This document shows, piece after piece, positions 1 through 11,139 of a stretch of 64,000 bases of DNA. Position numbers and translations under genes: made by a program. The stretch is from Misgurnus anguillicaudatus. Taxonomy: Eukaryota; Chordata; Actinopteri; Cypriniformes; Cobitidae. Under the pieces are notes generated by a model that had not been told where the DNA came from, ran no database searches, and saw only the letters and a program-made list of their open reading frames with translations. The DNA lies in NCBI RefSeq assembly GCF_027580225.2, contig NW_027395276.1, positions 3,517,501 through 3,581,500 of the forward strand, written 5' to 3'. Position 1 is the first letter of the stretch. The number at the start of each line of letters is the position of its first letter.

Positions 1-2115
1 GATAGGACCTAAAACCGATCCCTGCGGTACACCGTATTTAACCAGGGAGTGATATGACTCTTCCTCGTTTACATAAACAAAGTGATAGCGATTGGTTAGA
101 TACGACCTAAACCATGCTAGCGCCTGACCACTGATACCAACATAGTTTTCTAGTCTATTGAGTAAGATTGTATGATCTATTGTGTCAAAGGCTGCACTAA
201 GGTCTAATAATATAAGAATTGAGATTTCACCACGATCGGATGTTAATAGGAGGTCATTTGTAACTCTAAGCAACGCTGTCTCTGTGCTATGGTGGGGCCT
301 GAATCCTGATTGGAACTTTTCATATGTACTATTATTTGTCAAAAATGTGCGTAACTGGCTTGCCACTACCTTTTCTAATATTTTCGAAAGAAAAGGGAGA
401 TTTGAGATTGGTCTAAAGTTATTAAGCTCTCCCTGATCAAGCTGTGGTTTTTTAATCAGCGGTTTAATAACTGCTAGTTTGAAAGATGTTGGAACGTATC
501 CTATTTCTAGCGATGAGTTAAAGATATTTAGAACCGGGGTTGACACTACAGGAAATACCTCTTTAAGTAGTTTTGTGGGAACGGGGTCTAATATACAGGA
601 CGATGATTTGGATGACGTTACTAGTTTAGAGAGCTCTTCTATTGTAGTAGGTTTAAATGAATCAAGATGTTCGTGTGGTAGTCTAGTGTTAAGTGAACTA
701 ACGGGTAGAGTGGTGGCTGCCTGTGTAGCTACGATGTTTTCCCTTATAGCCGTAATTTTGTTAGAAAAGAAGTTCATGAAGTCGTTACTATTGTGTTGGA
801 GTTTACTATTGGTTTCTGTTTGTTCTTTGTTTCTAGTCAGTTTTGCAACGGTGCCAAAGAGGAAACGAGGGTTATTATGATTCTCATTTATAAGCTTGCT
901 AAGATAGGTAGATCTGGCGGTTTTAATAGCCTGTCTGTAGTGTTTAACACTATCTTTCCATGCTGCACGCCATACTTCTAATTTTGTGCTTCTATGATTT
1001 CTTTCCATTTTCCTAGTTGCCTTTTTAAGAGCTGCGGTGTGATGATCATACCATGGAGCTGGCGGCTTTTCTTTGATTCTCTTTTTTCGAATGGGAGCAA
1101 CGGCATCCAATGTGTTAGAACAGACATTGTTTAGGTTTTCTATTACAATATCTAGATCATCACAGTTATCTGCATGTTTAATTTGGGACAGGTCTGGAAG
1201 AGTGCTAATAAAGCTATCTTTAGTGGTGGAAATTATTGTTCTGGCTAATCTGTAGCATGTTGTGGATTGAGTGATCCTATCTAGAAGTACAGTGTATGAC
1301 ACAAGGTAATGGTCAGAAACTGCATCACTCTGAGGTGATATTTTGATGTCATTAATATTAAGCCCGAGTGACAGAATTAAGTCTAATGTGTGCTTACGAG
1401 TATGCGTTGGCCCTGTCACGTTTTGTCTAATATTGAGAGAATTTAGAACATCCATAAACGCACGTCCTAAAGCATCTTTATGGTTATCCACATGAATATT
1501 AAAATCACCAACGATAAGAGCTTTATCTACAGTGACTACAAGCTCAGACAGAAAATCTGCTATTTCTTTAAGGAAATCTGCATGGTGGCCCGGAGGTCTA
1601 TAGATTGTAGCTAAGGCAAAAGAGAGCTGTTTGTGGTTACGATCAGTTATTTCCATATTTAACAACATTAGTTCAAATGATTTAAATTTTAGTTCAGATT
1701 TTTGGTTTACTTTAAAAATTTTGTTGTATATTGTAGCTACACCACCCCCTCTCCCCTTTAACCTAGGTTCGTGTTTATAATAATAGTCTTGTGGGGTGGA
1801 TTCGTTTAAACTAATGTAGTCGTCTGCTTTAAGCCAGGTTTCTGTTAAACAGAGTGCATCTAAGTTTTGGTCATTAATTATTTCATTAACAATAGGTTCT
1901 TTATTGGTAAGCGATCTAATGTTAAGAAGGCCGAATTTTAACATTCGAGGTTCATCTTGTAATGTATTGTTTTCTAATTTTATGTTGGTCAAATTTGTAC
2001 GTGATGTGGCAAGCGGTGCTCTGTATTTGCTTGTTCGGGGAACAGATACAGTTGAAATGTGTTGATATTCTGGTAAGATCGACTCGAAGTTCTGGGATAT
2101 ATGTGATCTAGACAT
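1..2115 (-). CDS. LINE ORF2: endonuclease / reverse transcriptase (partial, runs off left edge)
   Basis: I read an open frame of 705 codons from the ATG at 2115 down to base 1. It would nick target DNA and reverse-transcribe the element's RNA. The endonuclease occupies roughly residues 58-290: LLNIRS near the start, an LTETWL block, a GDFNIH block and an SDHYLV block near residue 266. Reverse transcriptase follows: FRPISNLPF near residue 555, the motif A block [13 protein letters not shown] near residue 635, and [11 protein letters not shown] at the very edge. The catalytic xxDD motif would lie outside the window. I saw no stop or frameshift, and the frame is the same at both ends, so this copy may be young. 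The start was chosen as the first ATG after ORF1 that opens this frame. Confidence 0.82.
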   Translation of the reverse strand, partial: MSRSHISQNFESILPEYQHISTVSVPRTSKYRAPLATSRTNLTNIKLENNTLQDEPRMLKFGLLNIRSLTNKEPIVNEIINDQNLDALCLTETWLKADDYISLNESTPQDYYYKHEPRLKGRGGGVATIYNKIFKVNQKSELKFKSFELMLLNMEITDRNHKQLSFALATIYRPPGHHADFLKEIADFLSELVVTVDKALIVGDFNIHVDNHKDALGRAFMDVLNSLNIRQNVTGPTHTRKHTLDLILSLGLNINDIKISPQSDAVSDHYLVSYTVLLDRITQSTTCYRLARTIISTTKDSFISTLPDLSQIKHADNCDDLDIVIENLNNVCSNTLDAVAPIRKKRIKEKPPAPWYDHHTAALKKATRKMERNHRSTKLEVWRAAWKDSVKHYRQAIKTARSTYLSKLINENHNNPRFLFGTVAKLTRNKEQTETNSKLQHNSNDFMNFFSNKITAIRENIVATQAATTLPVSSLNTRLPHEHLDSFKPTTIEELSKLVTSSKSSSCILDPVPTKLLKEVFPVVSTPVLNIFNSSLEIGYVPTSFKLAVIKPLIKKPQLDQGELNNFRPISNLPFLSKILEKVVASQLRTFLTNNSTYEKFQSGFRPHHSTETALLRVTNDLLLTSDRGEISILILLDLSAAFDTIDHTILLNRLENYVGISGQALAWFRSYLTNRYHFVYVNEEESYHSLVKYGVPQGSVLGPI

Positions 2116-2181
2116 ATCATGCCAGCTAACAGACGGACAGTTAAGCTGATCCGTCTGTTTCCTGACCTGGGCCCTGGATAG

Positions 2182-3591
2182 TCATACTATATCAGAATTA
2201 AGAATATTAATCAGATTTCTGGTGAGTATAGCACTTCCTTCTGATGTCGGATGAAGGCCATCTCGGGTTAGGAGAAATGGTCTACCCCAGAAATGCTTCC
2301 AATTGTCTATAAACCCTACATTATGCTGAGGGCACCACTTTGACATCCAGCCATTTAGAGACTCTAATCTACTATGTGTTTCATCTCCCCGGTAGGCGGG
2401 GAGGGGACCAGAGCATATTACATTGTCTGACATTGTTTTTGCAATTTCACACATCTCCTTAATATTATCTTTGGTGATTTCCGACTGTCGGAGTCTGGTG
2501 TCATTTGTTCCGGCGTGAATAACAATCTTAGAAAACTTCCGTTTAGCATTAGCCAGCACTTTAAGTTTGGATCTAATGTCAGACGTTCTGGCTCCCGGTA
2601 TACAGTCGACTAGGGTGTTTGGTGCCTCAATGTTAGTGTTCCTGAGTATAGAATCTCCAATGACCAGGGCACTTTTAACAGGTGTTTCAGCTAGTGTATT
2701 CCTTAGGGGATCGAATCTGTTAGAAAGTACCGTAACGTTATGGGTCTTAGATGGACGCCGTATATGACTATGCCGCCTGACAGTCACCCAGTTAGACCGC
2801 CGACTTGACTCTGATGTCGGAACCGAGCCATGTGTATTATGATAAACACTATGCGCGCTCGATACAGTATTTATAATGTTTACATTAGCATCTGATGTCG
2901 GAACACTATGTGCGCTCGATACATTGTTTGTAATGTTTACATTAGCATCTGATGTCGGAACCGAGCCATTAGTCTTTTCGCTCGATACAGTATTTACAAC
3001 AGTAACGTTAGCGGTTTTGCTATCCTCAACTAGCGTTCGGATGCGCGATTCTAGTTCAGCAACCTTCTCAGTTAATCTTAATACTTCAATACACTTAGTG
3101 CATGTAAACCCATCTATGCTAACGGCAGAAGCTAAACTATACATGTAGCAAGTAGTACATGTTACAATAACAAGCGGAGTCTTACCGCTTTCATGCTGGG
3201 CGATGGCGTCTTTGTTTACCCGAACGCGCTCCGCGGAGCTGCATCGCGTTGGGGGTTTGGTTGTGGTACGCCTCAGTCGCCTGCGAACGTCTGGGTCCAG
3301 GGTGATGTTGGGCATGCTGAATCTGCGAAGGCCGGGCAGCGGCTCCTCCACAGCTTCCCGATCGCTTTCATGTTGGGCAATGGCGTCTCCGTTCACTCGC
3401 TTACGGTCCGTAAAGCTGCATCGCGTGGAGTACTCGTTTGTCGCATTCCTCGGTCGCTTGTGGACGTCCGGAGACATGGTGAAGTGGGCGCTGTAGCTCG
3501 CGTTGGATCTGCTCAAACCGATCAACTCCTTCGTAGCTTCCCGCTCAGGCGAGGACAGGTCAGAAAAGCATATATCAGATGAATCCGCCAT
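2182..3591 (-). CDS. LINE ORF1: Zn-finger-like, coiled-coil, SGNH esterase-like protein, 469 aa
   Basis: This intact 469-residue frame is the predicted RNA-binding/chaperone protein of the LINE. Residues about 39-76 and 97-135 are an internal duplication; each copy ends with the segment DAIAQHES. Cysteines at 145, 148, 164 and 167 form a CxxC...CxxC finger, followed by a heptad-like stretch (about 168-192). A Ser/Thr-rich linker repeats the segment VPTSDANVNI. Residues about 306-465 form an SGNH-hydrolase-like domain: GDS with Ser314, HAGTND near 359-364, and DGLH with Asp444 and His447. The catalytic residues are therefore present. CR1-group ORF1 proteins are known to carry this esterase domain. 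An intact ORF1 and a short spacer to ORF2 argue for recent insertion. Confidence 0.87.
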   Translation of the reverse strand: MADSSDICFSDLSSPEREATKELIGLSRSNASYSAHFTMSPDVHKRPRNATNEYSTRCSFTDRKRVNGDAIAQHESDREAVEEPLPGLRRFSMPNITLDPDVRRRLRRTTTKPPTRCSSAERVRVNKDAIAQHESGKTPLVIVTCTTCYMYSLASAVSIDGFTCTKCIEVLRLTEKVAELESRIRTLVEDSKTANVTVVNTVSSEKTNGSVPTSDANVNITNNVSSAHSVPTSDANVNIINTVSSAHSVYHNTHGSVPTSESSRRSNWVTVRRHSHIRRPSKTHNVTVLSNRFDPLRNTLAETPVKSALVIGDSILRNTNIEAPNTLVDCIPGARTSDIRSKLKVLANAKRKFSKIVIHAGTNDTRLRQSEITKDNIKEMCEIAKTMSDNVICSGPLPAYRGDETHSRLESLNGWMSKWCPQHNVGFIDNWKHFWGRPFLLTRDGLHPTSEGSAILTRNLINILNSDIV

Positions 3592-3818
3592 TAGATCGGA
3601 AAATGCTAGCTTCAGTCGGCAGCGTTTGTTGAAGCTAGCGGGCTATATGCTAACACTGTGGGTGTTTATTAGTGATAAATAGTTTCACGTGGTAGTACTG
3701 CTCAATAATCCTCACGGTAAAGTATTCCTAGGTAAAACTTAATATATAAATAGTCATAATATATAATATCATCAGTTATACATTTAAGACTGGTAGTGGT
3801 ATCACTAAATACCTCATA

Positions 3819-4812
3819 CAGTTGAAAGAAAAAGTATGTGAACCCTTTGGGCTTACTTGGATTTCTTCATAAATTGGTCATAAAATGTGTTCTGATCTTC
3901 ATCTAAGTCACAACAATAGAGAAACACAGTCTGCTTAAACCAATACCGCACAAACATTATACGTTTTCATGTTTTTATTGAACACAACATGTAAACATTC
4001 ATAGTGCAGGGTTGAAAAAGTATTTGAAACCCTATGCTAATGACTTCTCCAAGAGCTAATTGGAGCCAGGAGTCAGCCAACCTGGGGTCCAATCAATGTG
4101 ATGAGATTGGATGTGTTGATTAAAGCTGCCCTGTCCAATAAAAAACACACACCAGTTTTGAGTTTGCTGTTCTGAAGAAGCATTGTCTGATGTGAACCAT
4201 GCCTCGCACAAAAGAGCTCTCAGACCTACGATCAAGAATTGTTGACTTACATAAAGCTGGAAAGGGCTACAAAAGTATCTCTAAAAGCCTTGATGTCCAT
4301 GTGTCCACAGTAAGACAGATTGTCTACAAATGGAGAAAGTTCAGCACTGTTGCTACACTCCCTAGGCGTGGTCATCCTGTAAAGATGACTGCAAGAGCAC
4401 AGCGCAGAATGCTCAATGAGGTGAAGAAGAATCCTAAAGTGTCCGCTAAAGACTTACAGAAATATCTGGCACATGCTAACATTTTTGTTGACAAATCTAC
4501 AATACGGAAAACATTAAACAAGAATGGACTTCATGGGAGGACACCACGGAGGTAAAAAAATATTGCAGCACGGTTGAAGTTTGCAAAAGAGCACCTGGAT
4601 GTTCCACAGCACTACTGGCAAAACATTCTGTGGACAGATGAAACCAAAATTGAGTTGTTTGGAAAGAACACACAACGCTATGTGTGGAGAACAAAAGGCA
4701 CAGCACACCAACATCAAAACCTCATCCCAACTGTGAAATATGGTGGAGGGGACATCATGGTTTGGAGCTGCTTTGCCTCAGGCCCTGGACGGATTACTTT
4801 CATCAGTTTGCA
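3819..4812 (+). mobile_element. Tc1/mariner transposon, 3' truncated
   Basis: The left inverted repeat starts at 3819 (cagttgaaagaaaaagtatg) directly after a TA dinucleotide, the usual Tc1 target. A transposase remnant follows from 4199. The element breaks off near 4812, inside the catalytic domain, where unrelated repeat sequence begins, so the right inverted repeat is missing. Confidence 0.85.
4199..4812 (+). pseudogene. Tc1-like transposase, broken
   Basis: Codons 1-118 (4199-4555) encode the DNA-binding half. It has a paired-like helix-turn-helix with [19 protein letters not shown], then a basic RRGHPVK linker and a second helix-turn-helix. A stop follows at 4553-4555 after GRTPRR, where family members normally continue, so a small indel in the A-rich run broke the frame. 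The catalytic half resumes at 4574 with FAKEHLDVP and ILWTDETKIELFG, which contains the first catalytic Asp. It is cut short after GPGRITFI. The second Asp and the Glu of the DDE triad are absent, so the protein cannot be active. Tc1 transposases are normally about 340 residues. Confidence 0.87.
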
Positions 4813-4877
4813 GTCATCAAATTCATGACTCGAGTCTGACTCGAGTCCAAGTCACATGACTCGAGTCCACACCTCTG
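4813..4877. repeat. 3' terminus of a hAT-like repeat (gactcgagtc motif)
   Basis: Several copies of gactcgagtc precede the end acacctctg at 4877. This resembles the terminus of fish hAT-type repeats that start cagaggtgt. Only this end is present. It abuts the Tc1 break, so it may be the sequence that truncated Tc1. Confidence 0.4.
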
Positions 4878-5943
4878 CTGATTACTCCTCCAAGAAAGTA
4901 ATCCCGTTACTTTACTGATGACTTATTTTTAAAAGTAATTAGTTACTTTACTAAGTTACTTTTCAAAAACATGATGCACGACCTGAATATGCTACAGTAT
5001 AAAGCAACAGACCTTTCAGCCTACTTCTATTCTTTCTGCATATTCCATCATCTTAAATTGAATCAAATGAAACATTCTCTGTTTTAACCTCTCAACGCGC
5101 ACTAATTTGTGGGGGTAATGACGTCGTTCTTTTAACGCTGCTAACAATATCTATATAGCCTACTGTCTACAAACATTAATAATATTACTATTACTATGCA
5201 TTGTTTGAAAGGTCTACGGGTTTAGCATCAGTGTATAGTCTCTGTTTTGAGATACAGATGCAAAAGCATGATAAATGTAGTATTTTGTTACAGAAGTCCA
5301 GATGACAACATGCAAAATATAAACGTGACTTCTTACCTTAGTCTTAATATAATGATTGTGAGTCGAATCCAGTCTGTTTCAGATGTGTGAATAACCCATA
5401 AAAACCTTCTAACAGAGTTCATCAAATGACCATTTTTGTCCATAAATGCGTATAATCCATGAAATATAGATATATAGTCTGTTGTTTACATCAGATTTCG
5501 CGTGAACGTGTATGAGGGAGTCGGATTTCGGTACAACACCTGCTTGCTAGGTGTTTGCTCAGATTTGAGGTGGAAGTTTTTGCTGTAGATAAAAGTTTTA
5601 TCTCCACGCAGAGTGTAAAGCGGACGCTGATGTTTTGTCACATTTAACTGGGTTAAACTCAAAGGTTGCATAGTCTTGTTTTCTCTCGCACTCCATGTTG
5701 TCTCTTCATGTTCAACACTACACTGACTGACGGCGCAACGCTCATACGTCATTGTCACTCGACTCGCGTCACGACACGAGAGAGTCTCACGAAACAAAAT
5801 CAAGGTTAAATAACGCAGTAATGCAGCCTGCTTACGGGGAAGTAACAGTAATCTAATTACTGTTTTTGCAATTGTAATCCCTTACTTTGCTTGTTACTTG
5901 AAAAAAGTAATCGGATTACAGTAACGCGATACTGCCCATCACT
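4878..5943. mobile_element. Non-autonomous hAT-like element with taacg/gttac-rich ends, 5' truncated
   Basis: The right end is taacgcgatactgcccatcactg, ending at 5943. The left side has matching inner repeats (agtaatcccgttacttt) but lacks the outer cagtgatggg, so the 5' tip is lost. Nothing coding is visible. The interior (about 5143-5503) is strongly similar to part of a different element at 56400-56758. Confidence 0.55.
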
Positions 5944-5949
5944 GCCGGC

Positions 5950-7345
5950 GACAATGGGTTGTCTCTGGAGATGCAAACAGATCTACCTGTGCTCTGCCGA
6001 AACGTTTCCAAATCAGCTGAACCGACTGGGGGTGGAGTCGCCATTTGCTGGGACACGCTGCTAATGAAAATGCATCTGCCGCTGTATTGAGCGACCCTGT
6101 AATGTCAATGGTACAAAGACACCTCAGATTCTTCTAACACTATAAGAGGAGGCGAGATGCGACAGGTGACAAGAGTGCAAACCACCTTGGCGATTGATAT
6201 ATGCAACATTCGCAATGTTGTCGGTGCGAACGAACACATCTTTGTCTTGGATCTCGTTTTTAAAACAGACAAGAACAAGATATACAGCCCACAACTTGAG
6301 GCAATTTACTGTATATACCAGTGCAGCTGGGGTGAAGTCCAGACCCCCGAGGCTCCAAGCCCGTCGTACGTGGCCGTCCACCCCATTGTGGAGACATCTG
6401 TGCAAACAATGGCATGCCTGGAGACCTGTCTTAGTGGTACACATGCCCTGAGAAACGAAGGGTCTGACCACGAAGTGAAAGTGAGACGGCATGCCAGTGT
6501 GATCGTTACCCAGTGTATACCACTGTGCCACGCTTTCCTCGCTGAAGCGGTCTCATATTGAGCAGCCCGAGCAGTGTCACAGCCGCCGCTTCTGCCATAT
6601 GTCCCAGGAGCCTCTGAAAGTGTTTCAGTGGGACCGCTGTCTTGCATTTGAATGTATTCAAGCAAGTCAGTAACGACCGAGTCCAGTTACATACCGAGAA
6701 AAGAGATCCTCTGCACGGGGCAAAGTTTGCTCTTCTCCCAGTTGACCTGAAGACCCAGATGAGTGAGGTGTTTGAGCACTCGATCAATGTGCTCGCAAAG
6801 CATCTTACGAGACTGAGCTATGATGAGCCAGTCGTCTAGATACGCCAAGATGTGCACACCGCTCTCTCTCTCTCAGGGGTTTTAGGGCCCCCACTTTTTT
6901 AAAGACACGGGGAGAGAGAGAAAGCTTGAATGGTAAGACTTTGTACTGATATGCCCGCCACTTGAACGCAAAGCGTAGAAACGGCCTGTGTCAGGGGAGA
7001 ATCGAGACATGAAAGTACGTGGCTGCCAACCAATCTTGTGGGTGGATGCATTGAAATATTCTTCTCTGCGTCAACATTTTGAACGGCATTCTGTGAAGTA
7101 CTCGATTCAGTACACGCAGGTCTAAGATTATTCACAACCCGCTGCTTGTCTTGGGTACAATGAAGTAGGGGCTGTAAAACCCAGACCTCATCTCGGCTGG
7201 AGAGACGTACTACGTGCGCATCGGCAGCTTTCACTGTAGTGAAGCGAATGCCTGCAAATTTGAGGGGTCACGGGGCAAATTGGATTGCATAGCTGACACG
7301 GATCGTGCGTAAGACCCAACGCGACGGACAGGGAAGCTGTTGCCA
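5950..7345 (-). pseudogene. DIRS retrotransposon RT / RNase H remnant (minus copy)
   Basis: Read on the minus strand, the 7340-7100 side holds the N-terminal reverse transcriptase region (a frame with VSYAIQFAP, then KAADAHVV). 6700-7000 holds fragments with LTIQAFSLSPC. 6560-6120 holds the RNase H part with VFVRTDNIANVAYINRQGG, the hallmark block of DIRS RT/RH proteins. Several frameshifts and stops break it. Shared phrases show it is the same family as the plus-strand fragment at 11140-12560. Its gag start lies at 10484-10790, beyond the hAT insertion. Confidence 0.78.
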
Positions 7346-8446
7346 TTAGGGATGTGCATCTCCATAACTGAGGCTGATGCGATACGCATTTTGATGCATA
7401 GCCAACAATTCGATACATTAAAGATACATATTAGCAGCTACCAATGCGATGCAATACGATTCACTGCTATTACGATACGGTGCAATACGATTTCAATTCG
7501 GTTCATCACAGTGCGATTCGGTGTAATACGAAGCAATGGCGAAAAATATGATGCTATGCAATTCAATATGTAGATATTTAACGTTTATTTATTTTGTTCC
7601 CTACAGCAAATCTTAAAGTATCTTAAGTGCCATCTGACTTTTTATGCATGGCTCTTTCACAAACAAAATATTTTTTTTACCAAACCAAAAGATTAAATAA
7701 AAACAGACATTCTTTTCCTGTCTTGTCTCTAGTTACTTTTAACAGCTCACACATTTAACAGGTGAAACAATTTAAGGATGCTGCTCATGAATAAACAAGG
7801 AAGAATGATGTTTTGTAACTTCCCAGCAGGCGAATGTGATTTCAGCAGGTAGGCTAACTCAGTGAGCAGAAAGCAGGTGCTGTTCTAACATAAACAATAA
7901 AAAAACCTTTCACAAACAGGTAAACAAAAAAGTAAATATATATATAAGAAAAACTATTATTGGCAGTCACAGGCTGCTGTAAACCAGATTAGTTTAAATG
8001 TCCTACTTTAAGGTTTTTCTTCAGGAAAATCAGTTGATCTACATGATCAGGATGAAACAAACTGCGTTGTGCAGTCACTATGTCTCCAGCTGTGCTAAAC
8101 ACTCTTTCAGAGGGTCTCTCAGTGTGGAAATCGCCAAACATCTGGTCCAAGGCCGGATTGGACCAGATGTTTTCTTCTTGGGAGGAACATCATCTAGGAG
8201 CAGAAGAGAAGAGAGTTTTTCAGAAATATTATATCAGTCTATACTATAATACAAAAATGTGACATACAACAATACTACACCATAATAACACATGCATCTT
8301 CAAATCAACATACAATTCCTAAACTTCCTTTAAGAACATAGCAAACCTGTCTTTTCCTCTGTGTGGGGGGCTCCTGTTACCACCTGTTTCAGCTGTCTGG
8401 TCATTTATTGTGCTCCCTGCCTGACAATAATTATTTTAATTCAGAG

Positions 8447-9047
8447 TAGTGTTGGGCGATATGCCCCATTTTGAGATCATCCTATTGTCAGCCTGTGAGA
8501 TCGGAGATACAGTAGTTTACACATTCATTTATTTGTTATTTTTTTACTCATTATGACAAGTCACTTGATTGGTGGTCAAAATAGAACAAGAGCAACACCG
8601 TCATGACCGCAACCTTCTTAAAACTGATGCCATTAATCCGAGTGCGTCATTAAAGCCCATGCGCTCTAAAATGTACTGCGTGCCAGGGAGCGAGAACAAG
8701 ACACTCGCTGATTTTAACCCTCTGCGCGCTAACAACCTCTCTGGTGCAAGGAAATGTCAGAGCTAGAGCTGCTCAATTATGGGAAAAATCATAATCCTGA
8801 TTATTAACATGATTACTTAATGACTGTAAAAACATGCACCTGCGCACACACACGCGCAGCGCACATACAAACAATTCAATGCATTTGTTTAGTGCTGTTG
8901 CAGTAGGCTACATGTGTCAAGCAGTGATGCTCTCAGAGGTGCCTTTTTAAACACATCGGTCCAGCGAAACGCAATCATACACGATACATACACGATCATA
9001 CACATACAAAGTTGATACACGATACTATAGCTATCAGCACAACCCTA
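8447..9047. mobile_element. hAT MITE with 8-bp TSD, nested in the hAT relict
   Basis: The tips are tagtgttgggcgatat (left) and, read inward from the right, tagggttgtgctgata. The 8-base direct repeat attcagag flanks it at 8439-8446 and 9048-9055. That is the hAT signature and proves insertion into the older hAT element. The 601-bp interior has no convincing coding frame. Confidence 0.88.
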
Positions 9048-9118
9048 ATTCAGAGACTGTTAGATTTCCTTAAACTAGACATAATTTAAGACACAATTAA
9101 ATAAAAGTACAAATGGTT

Positions 9119-9120
9119 GC

Positions 9121-9152
<32 letters not shown>
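9119..9152. repeat. (GA)n microsatellite
   Basis: A run of gaga dinucleotides with one interruption, inside the hAT relict. Confidence 0.9.
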
Positions 9153-10483
9153 CATACTGAGTATATACTTCTTACCTTTTAATCCATCTTTACCGCCCCT
9201 CCTATTAGCTTCGTGAATATCATGTCCTTGGTGTCATTATCATCCAGGAAAGCAAGGTCTTTGAAGTGTGGATCAAGGGCTGAGGCTTAGTGGAGGAAGT
9301 CATGGAGATATGTGTAGCGACAGTCGAAGTCCTGCCTGAATAGTTCCTTCATCTGGGAAATTACTAGTAGATCACTGTCATCTGGCTGTAACTGTCTCTT
9401 TAATTTGGCCTGAATTGGGGAGATCATTGAGATGGTGTTTTTTTTCCTCACTGAGGAGTGTGGTTGCCACTTTCAGTGGAGACATCAATTTGATGACATC
9501 TTGAATTATTGACATGTCTTCCTCTGTCAGGCTGGCCATGCATTCACTTCTCTTTATCTGCTTTGACAGCAGGGTGTTCAACACAGCAGGCTGTTGGTCT
9601 CAAAAACCCTCCAACATGTCAAGCGAACTGTTCCATCTTGTAGAAACATCATGGATAAGCTTGTGGTTTGGCAGGTGTACTTGGGCGTGCATTATCCATG
9701 ATCAACGCTATGTCCTTGATGTTGATGTTCCACTCGCGACAAACGTTCTGCAGTAAACCGCTAGATTATTTCCTGTGTGAGCCTCATTGAACACTCTAGT
9801 CTGGAGAACATGGTTTTGCAAAACTCACTCATTGTCAATATAGTATGCTGTGACAGTTATGTATGAGTCCGTGGCACAAAACGTCCAGCCATCAACCATA
9901 ATTGCAACTCATTAGGCATTTGTAACCCTTCTCCCAATTCATACACAACAGGTCTGAACTATGGGCCAGCTTTTTCAGAAGATTTTAATAAACTACTGAA
10001 CCCGAGGAGCTTCCAACAACAATGAATCATTCACACACTTAAGTTCAACTTGGAAAGATGGAAAGATATATATAGATTTTAGTATTGCATTGTATCCAAG
10101 TTACATGGCATGAAAAGGAAATTAAGAAAATAACAAACAAAAATAAACAAAATAATTTCTTTAAACAGTATAACAAATTTGCCCTTTTCTTTTTTTAGAT
10201 CACATCAGTTAAAGACAATACAGGACAACTTGAAAGGTAAGTGTTTCCTCTTTGGTGTTATAAATATGTCACTATATGCACTTTTTTCTTCTTACTCTTA
10301 TGTTTACCTGAATTAACTCATATGTTTACCTTAATTTACTCTGTGAAAGTAAATTACCCGAATCACAGTAATGAAGGAAAAAATGAAATAAAATGATTAA
10401 ATCACTGTTAAGTCAATTCACATTAACAAGCGGTGTGACATATTTTACAAATTGCATGGGTTTTGTCAAGATTTCCTTCTCGC

Positions 10484-10790
10484 TTATAAAACCCAGAGTA
10501 TTTCCAAACACTGGATTTTAGATGACTTGGTGGAAGAAAGAGTTCCGAGTCGCAGATCGTCCTTCGCAAGTACTGTCACTGCACCCTTGGAAGATCTGCG
10601 TAATTCCACCAGGGACATGTTCTCACATATGGAACATGAATCCTCAGCAAATGCTGCCTCAGCGTGCTGGAGACCCAGACATGAGAAAATGATTGTGGCC
10701 ATCCCGAGGCGCTATGAAGACGCTGCATCCAGAAACAGAGCACGGACGAAATGTGGTCCCATCAAGGACTAAATGTGGGGACACATTTCA
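10484..10790 (-). pseudogene. DIRS gag N-terminus remnant (minus copy)
   Basis: The minus strand reads CLGLQHAEAAFAEDSCSICENMSL followed by a basic stretch. This matches the cysteine-rich start of DIRS gag proteins and parallels CLGAQRARSSLERGGCAHCERMSL in the gag at 27682. It is cut at about 10450 by the hAT insertion and has an in-frame stop upstream. It belongs with the RT/RH piece at 5950-7345. The middle of gag is missing. Confidence 0.6.
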
Positions 10791-10837
10791 AGCGAGAGCA
10801 AGGTTACATCGTGTTACCTTTTATGATACATTGTTAC

Positions 10838-11095
10838 AGTTTCCTTTCGAGGGAACTCGCGCTGCATCACTGCAGTGACACTTTGGCGACGCCTCCAGGG
10901 GTAAGTGCGTCTGAATGTGTATATCAAATTCAACCAATGGTGAGGCTTAACAACAAAGACAGGGTGGGAGCCAGGAAGTATATCGCTATCTGAAAAATTG
11001 CCAAAGACGGCGTTACAGGGACGCAGGAAGTATGGCAAGGGAGACGCAGCGTCTCATTCCCGTCTCAAGGAACAACAGTTTTTAACTGGAGGGAT
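10838..11095 (+). repeat. DIRS terminal repeat region
   Basis: The block begins gagggaactcgcgctgcatc, like the start of the DIRS element at 27.5 kb (gggaactcgagctgcgtc). It ends with gacgcagcgtctcattcccg, which matches the inverted right terminus of that element. A similar gaagtatggcaaggg segment lies between. It sits between the minus-strand gag start at 10484-10790 and the plus-strand fragment at 11140 onward. Confidence 0.65.
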
Positions 11096-11139
11096 TGGCC
11101 GACCCGGCCCTCGCGGGCCTGTAGGTACTCCTTTGCACT

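Larger units (their letters stand above)
1..3700 (-). mobile_element. CR1/L2-type non-LTR retrotransposon (LINE), 3' part beyond left edge
   Basis: The minus strand carries the two-ORF layout of a CR1/L2-like LINE: ORF1 (3591 to 2182), a 66-base spacer, then ORF2 from 2115 to the window edge. ORF1 has a zinc-finger-like cysteine cluster and an SGNH esterase-like domain, a combination known from CR1-group elements. ORF2 has an apurinic-type endonuclease followed by reverse transcriptase. The bases above 3592 are probably 5' UTR, but the exact 5' end was not found. Family assignment is by domain layout, not by a database match. Confidence 0.85.
8005..9960 (-). pseudogene. hAT (ZBED-like) transposase relict
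   Basis: Minus-strand translation shows, in order: a VDGWTFCATDSYITVTAYY block (near 9890-9840), LIHDVSTRWNSSLDMLEGF (near 9660-9600), then QQPAVLNTLLSKQIKRSECM and SIIQDVIKLMSPLKVATTLL (to about 9440), and ALDPHFKDLAFLDDNDTK (near 9290-9230). The C-terminal dimerisation block, PSERVFSTAGDIVTAQRSL, is near 8120-8060. These are successive landmarks of hAT transposases of the ZBED1/hobo-Ac type. In-frame stops (for example after LEGF), frameshifts and the nested MITE at 8447-9047 inactivate it. Exact ends are uncertain. Confidence 0.8.
7349..10440 (-). mobile_element. Decayed autonomous hAT transposon inserted in a DIRS remnant
   Basis: A hAT transposase relict on the minus strand lies between two pieces of one minus-strand DIRS element (RT below 7345, gag start above 10484). 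The left edge begins tagggatgtgc, a plausible hAT tip, followed by decayed gatacgat-rich subterminal sequence. I could not find the matching right tip, so the right boundary is an estimate. Confidence 0.6.

Noticed and set aside
2567..3582. Several plus-strand open frames
   Set aside because: They are antisense shadows of LINE ORF1, whose domains are on the minus strand.
6157..6561. Plus-strand 134-codon frame
   Set aside because: It is antisense to the DIRS RNase H remnant with the VRTDN block.
10452..10772. Plus-strand 106-codon frame as a host gene
   Set aside because: The minus strand of the same bases gives the DIRS gag cysteine cluster, which is the better explanation.
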